A DNA stretch of 64,000 nucleotides, taken from Tissierella sp. (GTDB lineage: Bacteria > Bacillota > Clostridia > Tissierellales > Tissierellaceae). The translations under genes and the position numbers were made by a program. Shown piece after piece: positions 17,488 to 25,482 of the stretch. Numbering within the stretch: the stretch's first letter is position 1; each line of letters starts with the position of its first letter. The stretch lies in assembly GCF_031460495.1 (NCBI RefSeq), contig NZ_JAVKTS010000001.1, forward strand, positions 732,246 through 796,245, written 5' to 3'. The notes beneath the pieces are model-generated. The model did no database searches and had not been told where the DNA came from. It saw nothing but the letters and a program-made list of their open reading frames with translations.

Positions 17488-17531
17488 ATAAGTTTGGATT
17501 TTGGTGCCAGGCACCAAAATCCAAACTTATT
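17487..17531. terminator. 22-bp palindromic bidirectional terminator with GGTGCCAGGCACC core
   Basis: A perfect 22-bp inverted repeat with a single central base sits between convergent xpt and tyrS. The GGTGCC-A-GGCACC core resembles a palindrome I have seen repeatedly in intergenic regions of Firmicutes. A/T flanks on both sides allow termination in both directions. Confidence 0.7.
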
Positions 17532-17549
17532 TTGATAATATGTTGAAAT

Positions 17550-18773
17550 TTAGATTTTTACTTGATGATATACTTTTTTGCCTTTTCTTATCATTATTTT
17601 TCCGTCTTTAAAATCTTCTAGGGTTACTTGTTTGTTTATGGTTTCAACTTTTACATCATCTATGGTTATGCCACCTTGTTCTACAAGTCTTCTTCCTTCA
17701 CCATTGGATTTTGTAAGGTCAAGATCTTTTAATAGGTCGAGAATACCTATTCCATTTTCAAAGATTGATTTATCCATTTCAGTAAATGGGATAGAGCCTT
17801 CTTCCATACCACCAGAGAATAGTGCTTTTGCTGCTAGTTGTGCTTTGTTAGCTTCTTCTTCTCCGTGTATCATTCTTGTTACTTCATGAGCTAATACTTC
17901 CTTTGCTCTATTTATTTCTGCACCTTCTAATGCTCCTAGTTTTCTAACTTCATCCATTGGTAAGAATGTAAGAAGAGCTAAGAATTTCTCTACATCCCTA
18001 TCGTCTACATTTCTCATGTATTGGTATAGTTCATATGGTGGTGTTTTTACTGGGTCTAACCAAATTGTACCTGCTTCAGTTTTACCCATTTTTGTACCAG
18101 CAGCAGTAGTCAATAGTTTAAATGTCATAGAGTATACTTTATCTTGCTCTATTTTTCTTACTAATTCATATCCTCCAAGCATATTTGACCATTGATCAGA
18201 TCCACCTAATTGCAATTTACATTTATGGTTTCTATATAGATGTAAGAAATCATAGGATTGCATTAGCATATATCCAAATTCAAAGAAGGTTAGTCCTTGT
18301 TCCATTCTATTTTTATAGCAATCGAAGGTAAGCATTCTATTGACTGAGAAATGAACCCCTATTTCCCTCATGAAATCAACAAAATTTAATTCCAATAGCC
18401 AATCTGCATTGTTTACTATTATTGCCTTACCTTCACCAAAGTCAATGAACTTACTTAATTGTTCACCAAATCTACTTGCATTGTAATCAATCATTTCCTT
18501 AGTCATTACTTTTCTCATATCAGCCTTACCTGATGGGTCTCCAATCATAGTTGTTCCTCCACCAATTAATGCTATTGGTTTATGACCATGTTGTTGCATA
18601 TGCATCATAACCATAATTTGCAGGTAATGACCTAAAGTCAAGCTATCTGCTGTTGCATCAAATCCAATATAAAATGGAACGGATTCTTTTCCTAATAATT
18701 CCTTAAGTTCATCTTCATAAGTTGCCTGATCAATATAGCCTCTTTCCTGCAACACATTAAATACATTTTGCAT
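17550..18773 (-). CDS. tyrS: Tyrosyl-tRNA synthetase
   Basis: I place the start at the ATG after GGAGGGATATT, giving 407 residues; a longer frame reads back into the terminator of the T-box leader. The class I signature region is [28 protein letters not shown] is typical of the TyrZ-like branch, and TKMGKTEAG is the KMSKS loop (a Gly/Thr variant). A C-terminal S4 domain starts around residue 340. The enzyme charges tRNA-Tyr. Expression is controlled by the T-box leader upstream. Confidence 0.95.
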   Translation of the reverse strand: MQNVFNVLQERGYIDQATYEDELKELLGKESVPFYIGFDATADSLTLGHYLQIMVMMHMQQHGHKPIALIGGGTTMIGDPSGKADMRKVMTKEMIDYNASRFGEQLSKFIDFGEGKAIIVNNADWLLELNFVDFMREIGVHFSVNRMLTFDCYKNRMEQGLTFFEFGYMLMQSYDFLHLYRNHKCKLQLGGSDQWSNMLGGYELVRKIEQDKVYSMTFKLLTTAAGTKMGKTEAGTIWLDPVKTPPYELYQYMRNVDDRDVEKFLALLTFLPMDEVRKLGALEGAEINRAKEVLAHEVTRMIHGEEEANKAQLAAKALFSGGMEEGSIPFTEMDKSIFENGIGILDLLKDLDLTKSNGEGRRLVEQGGITIDDVKVETINKQVTLEDFKDGKIMIRKGKKVYHQVKI

Positions 18774-18784
18774 AATATCCCTCC

Positions 18785-18936
18785 TAAAATATAAAAAGGG
18801 CTTCATCTCATCTAAAGGACGAGAGGAAACCCGTGGTACCACCTTAATTCGCATAAAGCCTCAACCACTTAACGCGTGGGAACGCAATAAAATTGAACTC
18901 AGGATTTGTAAGATCCTTCATCGTATCTTTATAATT
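18785..18936 (-). promoter_or_regulatory. Short T-box leader of tyrS
   Basis: On the minus strand AAGGTGGTACCACGG at 18831-18845 is the T-box sequence that forms the antiterminator. It is followed by a terminator stem, GGGTTTCC... with ...GAAGCCC, and a U run at 18793-18832. Upstream, CCCACGCGTTAAGTGG resembles the stem III region. Between the promoter and that point there are only about 60 bases, with a small hairpin AGGAT-CTTACAA-ATCCT whose loop contains the Tyr codon UAC. The whole leader is roughly 150-160 bases, clearly shorter than common T-box leaders. Confidence 0.82.
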
Positions 18937-18942
18937 TATATT

Positions 18943-18971
18943 ATATTAATATAATATTCCATTGTTGTCAA
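18943..18971 (-). promoter_or_regulatory. Sigma-A promoter of tyrS
   Basis: On the minus strand TTGACA, 17 bases, TAATAT. It lies between the superoxide reductase terminator and the T-box leader. Confidence 0.65.
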
Positions 18972-18980
18972 GGAGTTAAT

Positions 18981-19014
18981 AAAAAAATGTCCAACTAGTA
19001 GCAGGACATTTTTT
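18981..19014 (-). terminator. Terminator of superoxide reductase gene
   Basis: On the minus strand AAAAAATGTCC pairs with GGACATTTTTT around an 11-base loop, directly after the stop. Confidence 0.8.
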
Positions 19015-19020
19015 GAATAA

Positions 19021-19395
19021 TTATTCTACTTTAAGCTCTACGCTATTTTCCCATAGTCCATGGATATTACAATATGATGTTGCATATATTGTTCCTGGAT
19101 TTTCAGCTTTGAAGCTAACTGATGCAGCTGGTGGAGTTAGAAGTCCACTTTCTCCATGAGCTGTGAAATTAACATTAGCAATCTCTATTGGGAATTTGTG
19201 TCCTTCTGGTTGGAAATACACTTTTACCCATGATATGTAATGTTCAAATGTATTCGGATGTGGTATTTCTTCTCCAACAAGAACTTTTACATCTACAAGG
19301 TCACCTTTTTTTACTGATTCAGGAGCATGAATTACAGGAACATGTTTTTCGCCTTTCCAATCTCCACTTTGATATAAGTTAGCTATACTTTTCAT
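19021..19395 (-). CDS. Superoxide reductase, 1Fe (neelaredoxin) type
   Basis: The 124-residue protein lacks the N-terminal desulforedoxin domain of 2Fe types. All catalytic iron ligands can be placed by alignment with the Pyrococcus furiosus enzyme: Glu16 and His18 (EKHVPVI), His46 and His52 (HPNTFEHYISW), Cys109 and His112 (CNIHG). It reduces superoxide to hydrogen peroxide using rubredoxin-type donors, a defence typical of strict anaerobes. GGAGGGG precedes the start on the minus strand. It is a single-gene unit, divergent from the rRNA methyltransferase gene. Confidence 0.94.
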   Translation of the reverse strand: MKSIANLYQSGDWKGEKHVPVIHAPESVKKGDLVDVKVLVGEEIPHPNTFEHYISWVKVYFQPEGHKFPIEIANVNFTAHGESGLLTPPAASVSFKAENPGTIYATSYCNIHGLWENSVELKVE

Positions 19396-19536
19396 ATATA
19401 AACCCCTCCAAAATTATTATATTTTACACCCTTATATTTATATACCCAATTAATTAAAAAATAACCAAATTTAATAGCTAAATGATTATTGAATAGAGTA
19501 TAATAGAGATAGTTATATAACTTGAGGAGAGATGAG

Positions 19537-20679
19537 ATGAAAAACATAGAACTTATTGCTACTGCCACATTTGGATTAGAATCAGTAGTTAAAAGAGAAT
19601 TAATGGATTTAGGATACAAGGATTTAAAAGTAGAAAATGGTAAGGTGACATTTACTGGGACAGAAAAAGATATACCTAAGACCAATTTATGGCTTAGAAC
19701 TGCAGACAGAGTATTAGTAAGATTAGGTGAGTTTAAGGCTTTAAGTTTTGATGAATTATTTGAAAAGACCAAAGCTCTTCCATGGGAAGAATGGATTGGT
19801 GAAAATGGAAACTTTGTAGTAGAAGGAAAGAGTATTGACTCAAAACTATTTAGTATATCAGATTGCCAAAGAATAGTAGAAAAGGCAGTTGTTGAAAAAC
19901 TAAAGACCAAATATAATGTGGAATGGTTTGAAAAGACTGGAGCAAAATATACTATTGAAGTTGCACTTTTAAAAGATATAGCCACTTTGACCATAGATAC
20001 TTCAGGTGCAGGACTTCATAAAAGAGGTTACAGAGATAGACAAGGAGATGCTCCTATAAAGGAAACTTTAGCAGCAGCAATGGTATTGTTGAGTTTCTGG
20101 AATAAGGATAGAGTTCTATTTGATCCATTCTGTGGTTCTGGCACCATTCCTATTGAAGCTGCTATGATTGGAAAGAACATAGCCCCAGGACTGGATAGGG
20201 ATTTTGCAGCAGAGGAGTGGGAAAGAGTACCCAAGGAGTTATGGTCAGAGGCTAGAAAAGAGGCTTTTAAAGCCATTGATACTGAAACTAAATTACACAT
20301 ATTGGGCTGTGATATAGATAAAAAAGCAATTCTTAGAGCAAGAGACAATGCAGCTAACTTTGGATTGGAAGATGATATTGCATTTTTCAACAAAGATTTT
20401 AGGGAAGCTGAATTGAATAATGAATATGGAGTTCTTATATCTAATCCACCTTATGGTGAAAGGATTGGAGAAAAGGAAGAAGTAGCTGAGCTTTATAAGG
20501 ACTTGGGTATTAAGTTTCAAGAACTAGATACTTGGTCAACTTATATTATTACTTCTGATGAACAATTTGAAAATCATTATGGAAAAAAGGCAGATAAGAA
20601 AAGAAAACTTTACAACGGCAGAATCAAGGTAGATTATTATCAATACTATGGACCTAGACCACCAAAGAAGGAGGAGTAA
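19537..20679 (+). CDS. THUMP-domain RNA methyltransferase (RlmL/YpsC-like)
   Basis: The ATG at 19537 lies six bases after AGGAGA; a TTG at 19522 would swallow that site. The 380 residues comprise an N-terminal THUMP-type RNA-binding region (to about residue 160), then LHKRGYRDRQGDAPIKETLAAAM, the SAM-binding DPFCGSGTIPIEAAM and the catalytic SNPPYGERI motif for N2-guanine methylation. The family methylates 23S rRNA (RlmL branch) or related sites. A TATAAT hexamer lies around 19495. The cobalamin adenosyltransferase gene begins one base after its stop. Confidence 0.9.
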   Translation: MKNIELIATATFGLESVVKRELMDLGYKDLKVENGKVTFTGTEKDIPKTNLWLRTADRVLVRLGEFKALSFDELFEKTKALPWEEWIGENGNFVVEGKSIDSKLFSISDCQRIVEKAVVEKLKTKYNVEWFEKTGAKYTIEVALLKDIATLTIDTSGAGLHKRGYRDRQGDAPIKETLAAAMVLLSFWNKDRVLFDPFCGSGTIPIEAAMIGKNIAPGLDRDFAAEEWERVPKELWSEARKEAFKAIDTETKLHILGCDIDKKAILRARDNAANFGLEDDIAFFNKDFREAELNNEYGVLISNPPYGERIGEKEEVAELYKDLGIKFQELDTWSTYIITSDEQFENHYGKKADKKRKLYNGRIKVDYYQYYGPRPPKKEE

Positions 20680-20680
20680 A

Positions 20681-21208
20681 ATGGATATCTATACAAAAAC
20701 AGGAGATAAGGGAAGTACATCTTTGTTTGATGATGTAAGAGTATCTAAGGATGATATAAGGGTAGAGAGTTATGGAACTATTGACGAATTAGGAGCTTTT
20801 CTAGGTTTGGCAAAAAACTATGTTGAAGATAAAGAAATGTATGATAAAATTCACCAAATACAAAACAAACTATTTACTGTTGCAGCAAATTTAGCGACTG
20901 AAGATAGCACTAAGGTCATGTATTATATAGTCGAACAGGATATAAAGGAATTGGAGAAGATAATTGATTATTATATGGGCAAACTTCCTGAACCTACGGG
21001 ATTCATTGTAAATGGGTCTAATAAAAAGTCAGCATATCTACATGTAGCTAGAACCATATGTAGAAGGGCAGAAAGAAATATTGTTACCCTAACAAGTCAT
21101 GCTGAAATTGATCCTTTGGTAATTAAGTATGTAAATAGATTATCAGATACCATATATGCTATGGCAAGATTTTTAGAAGAGGAAGAGGTTGAAGTAAATT
21201 ACGAGTAA
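20681..21208 (+). CDS. Cob(I)alamin adenosyltransferase, PduO type
   Basis: I begin at ATG 20681 after AAGGAGGAG, giving 175 residues. IYTKTGDKGSTSLFDD is the N-terminal ATP-binding signature of PduO-type enzymes, VESYGTIDELGAFLG follows, and ARTICRRAERN is the conserved C-terminal helix. The enzyme makes adenosylcobalamin from cob(I)alamin and ATP, the cofactor required by the methylmalonyl-CoA mutase at 48 kb. It is tightly linked to the rRNA methyltransferase gene and probably co-transcribed. Confidence 0.93.
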   Translation: MDIYTKTGDKGSTSLFDDVRVSKDDIRVESYGTIDELGAFLGLAKNYVEDKEMYDKIHQIQNKLFTVAANLATEDSTKVMYYIVEQDIKELEKIIDYYMGKLPEPTGFIVNGSNKKSAYLHVARTICRRAERNIVTLTSHAEIDPLVIKYVNRLSDTIYAMARFLEEEEVEVNYE

Positions 21209-21364
21209 TAAATATATTTATTGACTAAGCTTAACATAATAATGCGATATAATGCAAAATTTTGGTGGATAATATTTATAAAATGTTATATCATTGATGT
21301 AGAACAAATAAAAAGGTTGCGTTAGATATAAGTTTAAGAAAATTTTATATGTGGGTGATAATGC

Positions 21365-22486
21365 ATGCTAAATAAAAATGAGTTAAATTATGCAGAGAGT
21401 AAAATAGCGGAATACGGTATGCTTAATTATCATGTGTTGGAGAGTATGGCTGATTGGGTTCGAGTAGTAGATAAAGAGGGCAATGTTATTTATGTTAATA
21501 AAACAATGAAGAACGCCTTAGGAGATCAAGGTGTAGGAGTTAAGTGCTATAAAGCTCTTGGAAAGCAAAAAGCATGTAGTTTCTGTATTACAAGAAGAAG
21601 TATAGAAACTGGAGAAATAGTACAAAAAGAAGAAGATATTAACGGCCGATTTTTTTCTGTCAAATCTTCTCCTGTAACTAATTCTCAGGGAGAAGTTCTT
21701 GCAGCAGTAGAAGTATTCAGAGATGTAACTAGGGAGAGAAAATTAGAACTTGAATTAATTGATAAAAACAAGAAGATGAGTAAAGACTTAGGTTTCGCTA
21801 AAAGAATTCAAGAAAAGATTCTTCCCAATAAAGAAGTATTAGATAATATTTCTATTGATTATATCTACAAACCTTCCGAGATGCTAAGTGGAGATATGTT
21901 TGATGTATTCCGCATAGATGAAGAAAATATTGGCATATATATTTCAGATGTATCTGGTCATGGTGTAGCAGCTGCTATGATGACAATGTTTATAAGGCAA
22001 ACAATGAGAGCTATAAAAGATAACTTTTTAAGTCCCGCTGAGGCTTTATCAGAATTACATCGTAGATTTACTGCATTAAATCTGGATGTAGATAAATATC
22101 TTACAATTTTCTACGGAATTTTTAATAAAAAGACCTATGAGTTTAGATATTCTAATGCAGGACACAATTGCATACCTATAAAATACAATAATAATGGTAT
22201 AGATAAATTAGAGATAAAGGGATTCCCTATATTTTCATTATTTAATGAAATTAAATACAAAGAAAAATCCATTTATTTAAGCAAAGGAGATAAAGTGTTA
22301 TTTTATACAGATGGAATAACTGAATCAAAAGATAGGAATGGAAATGAATTTGGTATCGAGTTCATTATTGACATACTAAATGACCATAAAAAAGATATAT
22401 TAAATGAAATAAACGATGAAATCATTTCTTATAATTGGGGAGAGCAGGAAGATGATTTAGCTGTTGTTCTCATGGATGTCAATTAA
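21365..22486 (+). CDS. PAS-PP2C (SpoIIE/RsbU-type) phosphatase
   Basis: The 373-residue protein has a PAS domain at about residues 20-130, beginning VLESMADWVRVVDKEG and containing CYKALGKQKACSFC, then a short coiled linker and a PP2C-like SpoIIE domain from about residue 175. PP2C metal motifs are SGDMFDVF, ISDVSGHGVAAAMM, YSNAGHN and EDDLAVVLM. Such proteins dephosphorylate anti-anti-sigma factors or similar STAS partners in response to a signal. The clustered cysteines in the PAS domain suggest redox or metal sensing. No partner is adjacent. The ribosome site (GGGTGAT) is moderate; an ATG four bases upstream is in another frame. Confidence 0.87.
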   Translation: MLNKNELNYAESKIAEYGMLNYHVLESMADWVRVVDKEGNVIYVNKTMKNALGDQGVGVKCYKALGKQKACSFCITRRSIETGEIVQKEEDINGRFFSVKSSPVTNSQGEVLAAVEVFRDVTRERKLELELIDKNKKMSKDLGFAKRIQEKILPNKEVLDNISIDYIYKPSEMLSGDMFDVFRIDEENIGIYISDVSGHGVAAAMMTMFIRQTMRAIKDNFLSPAEALSELHRRFTALNLDVDKYLTIFYGIFNKKTYEFRYSNAGHNCIPIKYNNNGIDKLEIKGFPIFSLFNEIKYKEKSIYLSKGDKVLFYTDGITESKDRNGNEFGIEFIIDILNDHKKDILNEINDEIISYNWGEQEDDLAVVLMDVN

Positions 22487-22519
22487 CTGAATATGTTTAC
22501 ATATTCAGTTAATTGTTTT
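22481..22519 (+). terminator. Terminator after the PAS-PP2C gene
   Basis: AATTAACTGAATATG pairs with CATATTCAGTTAATT around TTTA and continues into GTTTTT. It overlaps the stop codon. Confidence 0.75.
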
Positions 22520-22578
22520 TGAAGGTACAATAAATACTATTACAAGAGTATAATTTATAATATAAATTAATATAGTTA

Positions 22579-22607
22579 TTGCTATATCATTTAATACTTG
22601 ATATAAT
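22579..22607 (+). promoter_or_regulatory. Candidate sigma-A promoter of crt-hbd
   Basis: TTGCTA, 17 bases, TATAAT, ending 35 bases before the crt start. Confidence 0.55.
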
Positions 22608-22642
22608 ATTAACAAAGTATAATACATAAAGGAGGTTTTGTT

Positions 22643-23422
22643 ATGAGCTGGGAAACTCTATTGCTAAAAAAAGAAGGACATATAGGAATTCTATCCATCA
22701 ATAGACCAAATGCATTAAATGCATTAAATTCTTTAGTTTTAGATGAGTTATCAGATGCAGTAGAATTAATTAATAATGATGAAAGCATTCATGTACTTAT
22801 TTTGACAGGAGAGGGCAGAGCCTTTGTAGCTGGGGCGGATATTGGAGAGATGAAATCTATGAATCCAGTAGAAGCTAGAAATTTTGCTGAGAAGGGATTA
22901 TCCTTATTTAGAAAAATAGAACTAATGGAAAAGCCAGCTATTGCAGCGGTTAATGGTTTTGCTTTAGGTGGAGGCTGTGAACTTTCCATGTGTTGTGATA
23001 TTAGAATAGCTTCTGATAAAGCCAAATTTGGACAACCTGAAGTAGGATTGGGTATTACGCCTGGATTTGCAGGTACTCAAAGATTACCACGGCTAATAGG
23101 AGAGGGAAGAGCAAAGGAACTTATTTTTACTTGTGATATAATTGGTGCAGATGAAGCTTATAGGATAGGATTAGTAAACAAAGTAGTTCCAGTAGAGGAA
23201 TTAATGACTGTTGCTATGGAGTTAGCAAATAAAATAGTACAAAAATCTCAATTGGCAGTAAGATATGCTAAAACTGCAGTAAATAGAGGATTGCAGGCAG
23301 ACTTAGATACTGGAATGTCTATCGAAAAGGATTTATTTGCGCTATGTTTTGCAACTGAAGATCAAAAAGAAGGTATGGAAGCGTTCTTAGAAAAACGCAC
23401 ACCTGAATATAAATTAAAATAA
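22643..23422 (+). CDS. crt: Enoyl-CoA hydratase (crotonase)
   Basis: The 259-residue length and motifs match crotonase: INRPNALNALNS, GRAFVAGADIGEM (oxyanion hole), NGFALGGGCELSMCCDIRIAS with the first catalytic Glu, and FGQPEVGLGITPGFAGTQRL with the second. It hydrates crotonyl-CoA to 3-hydroxybutyryl-CoA or the reverse in butyrate metabolism. A full AAAGGAGG site precedes the ATG. hbd follows after 15 bases; no thiolase or butyryl-CoA dehydrogenase gene lies nearby. Confidence 0.94.
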   Translation: MSWETLLLKKEGHIGILSINRPNALNALNSLVLDELSDAVELINNDESIHVLILTGEGRAFVAGADIGEMKSMNPVEARNFAEKGLSLFRKIELMEKPAIAAVNGFALGGGCELSMCCDIRIASDKAKFGQPEVGLGITPGFAGTQRLPRLIGEGRAKELIFTCDIIGADEAYRIGLVNKVVPVEELMTVAMELANKIVQKSQLAVRYAKTAVNRGLQADLDTGMSIEKDLFALCFATEDQKEGMEAFLEKRTPEYKLK

Positions 23423-23437
23423 CATGGAGGTGCCAAT

Positions 23438-24286
23438 ATGAAAAAGGTTGGTATATTAGGTAGGGGAACTATGTCATGCGGTATTGTTCAAATTTTTGCA
23501 CAAAAGGACTATGAAGTAACTATGTGGGTTAGATCCATTGATGAAGCAAATCCACGAGGAAGTATTAAGTCCATAGAAAAAGGTCTAAACAGACTAGTGG
23601 AAAAAGAAAAAATTACAAAAGAAGTAATGGACAATACTTTAAATAATATTACTATAACTACTGATTTTGAAGCTTTAAAAGACTGTGATTTAGTTATTGA
23701 AGCTATTTCAGAGGATATGGATGTTAAGAGAGAGACTTTTGGCAAGTTAGATAAGATTTGTAAAGAAACTACAATTCTTGCTACAAATACCTCCTCATTA
23801 TCTATTACAGAAATTGCAAAATCAACTAATAGACCAGACAAAGTTGTTGGGATGCATTTCTTCAACCCAGTTCCAATGATGAAATTAGTTGAAGTTATTA
23901 AAGGAATTGCAACTTCAGAAGAAACAAAAAATACTATTCTTGAGCTATCTAGAGAATTAGGTAAGACTCCTGTAGAAGTAGAAGAGGCTCCAGGATTTGT
24001 AGTTAATAGAATCCTTATACCTATGATCAATGAAGGAATTGGAATTCTAGCAGATGGTGTTGCATCAGCTGAAGATATAGACGAAGCTATGAAACTAGGA
24101 GCAAATCATCCAATGGGACCTTTAGCTTTAGGAGATTTAGTTGGTCTTGATGTATGTTTAGCTATTATGGAAGTATTATATGAAGAATTTGGTGATTCCA
24201 AATATAGACCACACCCATTACTTAGAAAAATGGTTAGAGGTGGATTATTAGGTAGAAAAACTAAAAAAGGTTTCTTTGAATATTAA
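23438..24286 (+). CDS. hbd: 3-Hydroxybutyryl-CoA dehydrogenase
   Basis: The 282-residue enzyme matches clostridial Hbd throughout: NTSSLSITEIA, MHFFNPVPMMKLVEVI with the catalytic His, EAPGFVVNRILIPM, KLGANHPMGPLALGDL. The cofactor loop reads GRGTMSCG, and the end of the second strand is TMWVRS, without the acidic residue (Asp31 in C. acetobutylicum Hbd) that marks NAD preference. An NADP(H) preference is therefore plausible. It converts acetoacetyl-CoA to (S)-3-hydroxybutyryl-CoA or the reverse, with crt upstream in the same unit. Confidence 0.94.
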   Translation: MKKVGILGRGTMSCGIVQIFAQKDYEVTMWVRSIDEANPRGSIKSIEKGLNRLVEKEKITKEVMDNTLNNITITTDFEALKDCDLVIEAISEDMDVKRETFGKLDKICKETTILATNTSSLSITEIAKSTNRPDKVVGMHFFNPVPMMKLVEVIKGIATSEETKNTILELSRELGKTPVEVEEAPGFVVNRILIPMINEGIGILADGVASAEDIDEAMKLGANHPMGPLALGDLVGLDVCLAIMEVLYEEFGDSKYRPHPLLRKMVRGGLLGRKTKKGFFEY

Positions 24287-24293
24287 AATTTTG

Positions 24294-24318
24294 CCCTCCA
24301 GTCATCTGGAGGGTTTTT
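24294..24318 (+). terminator. Terminator of crt-hbd
   Basis: CCCTCCAG-TCAT-CTGGAGGG followed by TTTTT. Confidence 0.9.
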
Positions 24319-24411
24319 CTATGAATCCATATTAATTTTTATTAAACAGTTAAAATATATAATTTTGGTTACAATAAATTAGAAAGATTCTAATGAGAAA
24401 GGTGGATTCAG

Positions 24412-25410
24412 ATGAAAACTTTTATCAAAGTTTTTATTGTATCATTTACCTGTTTTGCAATTGCTCTATTTATTGGCTCTTATTCATATGTAAAAGATAA
24501 CGATATTGTCCTTGAAAACAACTCAGGTGCTGGTTACTCTGAAAAAATGAAATTATCTAATACAATTATAAAAAAACTGGAAACAAAGCCAAAGGAACCT
24601 GAGATATATTCTACTTTAAAAGAAGCTATAGAAAAAAGTAATAGAATTAATTTTTTGATAATAGGTATGGAGGACATTAGATCTGATACCATTATTTTTG
24701 CATCGTTTTGTCCAGATTCAAAAAAAATGAACTTGCTAAACATACCAAGAGATACATATATCCATAGAAAGGGATATAATCAAGCAGAACAGAGAAAAAT
24801 CAATAGCATATATGGTGACCATGGTATTCTTGGAGTCAAAAAATCAGTATCTCATATATTAGAGGGTGTACCAATACATCATTATGTAATGCTTGATTAT
24901 AAGGGTGTAGAGAAGATTGTTGATAATATAGGTGGAGTTGAAGTGGATATACCTTTTAATATGAAATATAAAGACCCTTATTCTAAACCGCCTTTGAATA
25001 TTGATATTCCATCAGGTAAACAAGTTCTTGATGGTAAAAGAGCCTTGGATTTTTTAAGATACAGAAAGGGAAACAAGAGTGGTGGAGGGTATTCGGATGG
25101 GGATTTGGGCAGAATAAAGGCGCAACAACAGTTCATTCAATCTTTCATAGGCAAAGCGTCGGACAATATGCTTGCCGTCCTTAGAAATGGATTTAACCAT
25201 GTTAAAACAGATATTAATTTAATGGATTCCTTAAGTTATGGCAGAAAGGCATTAGGAATGAATAGTAATGATTTTGAAATGCAAACCTTACCTGGAGAAG
25301 CGGAGTTTAAAAAGGTAGGTAAAAAAGTATTATCATATTTTACTTTCAATAAAACTGAAACAAAGAAAGCCCTTGAAAAAATATACAATGTAAAAGACCT
25401 GAATCCTTAG
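24412..25410 (+). CDS. LytR-CpsA-Psr (LCP) family protein
   Basis: The 332-residue protein has an N-terminal membrane anchor (residues about 4-25), a linker, then the LCP domain: INFLIIGMEDIRSDTII, MNLLNIPRDTYI, KINSIYGDHG, DYKGVEKIVDNIGGVEVDIP and LDGKRALDFLRYR, including the Arg and Asp residues that hold the polyprenyl pyrophosphate. LCP enzymes attach teichoic acid or other glycopolymers to peptidoglycan outside the cell. The usual GxDxR is GMEDIRSD here, a slightly altered spacing. GAAAGGTGG lies before the ATG. Confidence 0.9.
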   Translation: MKTFIKVFIVSFTCFAIALFIGSYSYVKDNDIVLENNSGAGYSEKMKLSNTIIKKLETKPKEPEIYSTLKEAIEKSNRINFLIIGMEDIRSDTIIFASFCPDSKKMNLLNIPRDTYIHRKGYNQAEQRKINSIYGDHGILGVKKSVSHILEGVPIHHYVMLDYKGVEKIVDNIGGVEVDIPFNMKYKDPYSKPPLNIDIPSGKQVLDGKRALDFLRYRKGNKSGGGYSDGDLGRIKAQQQFIQSFIGKASDNMLAVLRNGFNHVKTDINLMDSLSYGRKALGMNSNDFEMQTLPGEAEFKKVGKKVLSYFTFNKTETKKALEKIYNVKDLNP

Positions 25411-25443
25411 TTTATAGGGTAAGATTTTTTTATGCTTAGAAAA

Positions 25444-25473
25444 AGATGCAATAGAGTGAATAATATTGCATCT
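25444..25473 (-). terminator. Terminator of murC
   Basis: AGATGCAATA pairs with TATTGCATCT; on the minus strand the stem is followed by TTTTTCT. It may also serve the convergent LCP gene. Confidence 0.65.
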
Positions 25474-25482
25474 TACATTAAT

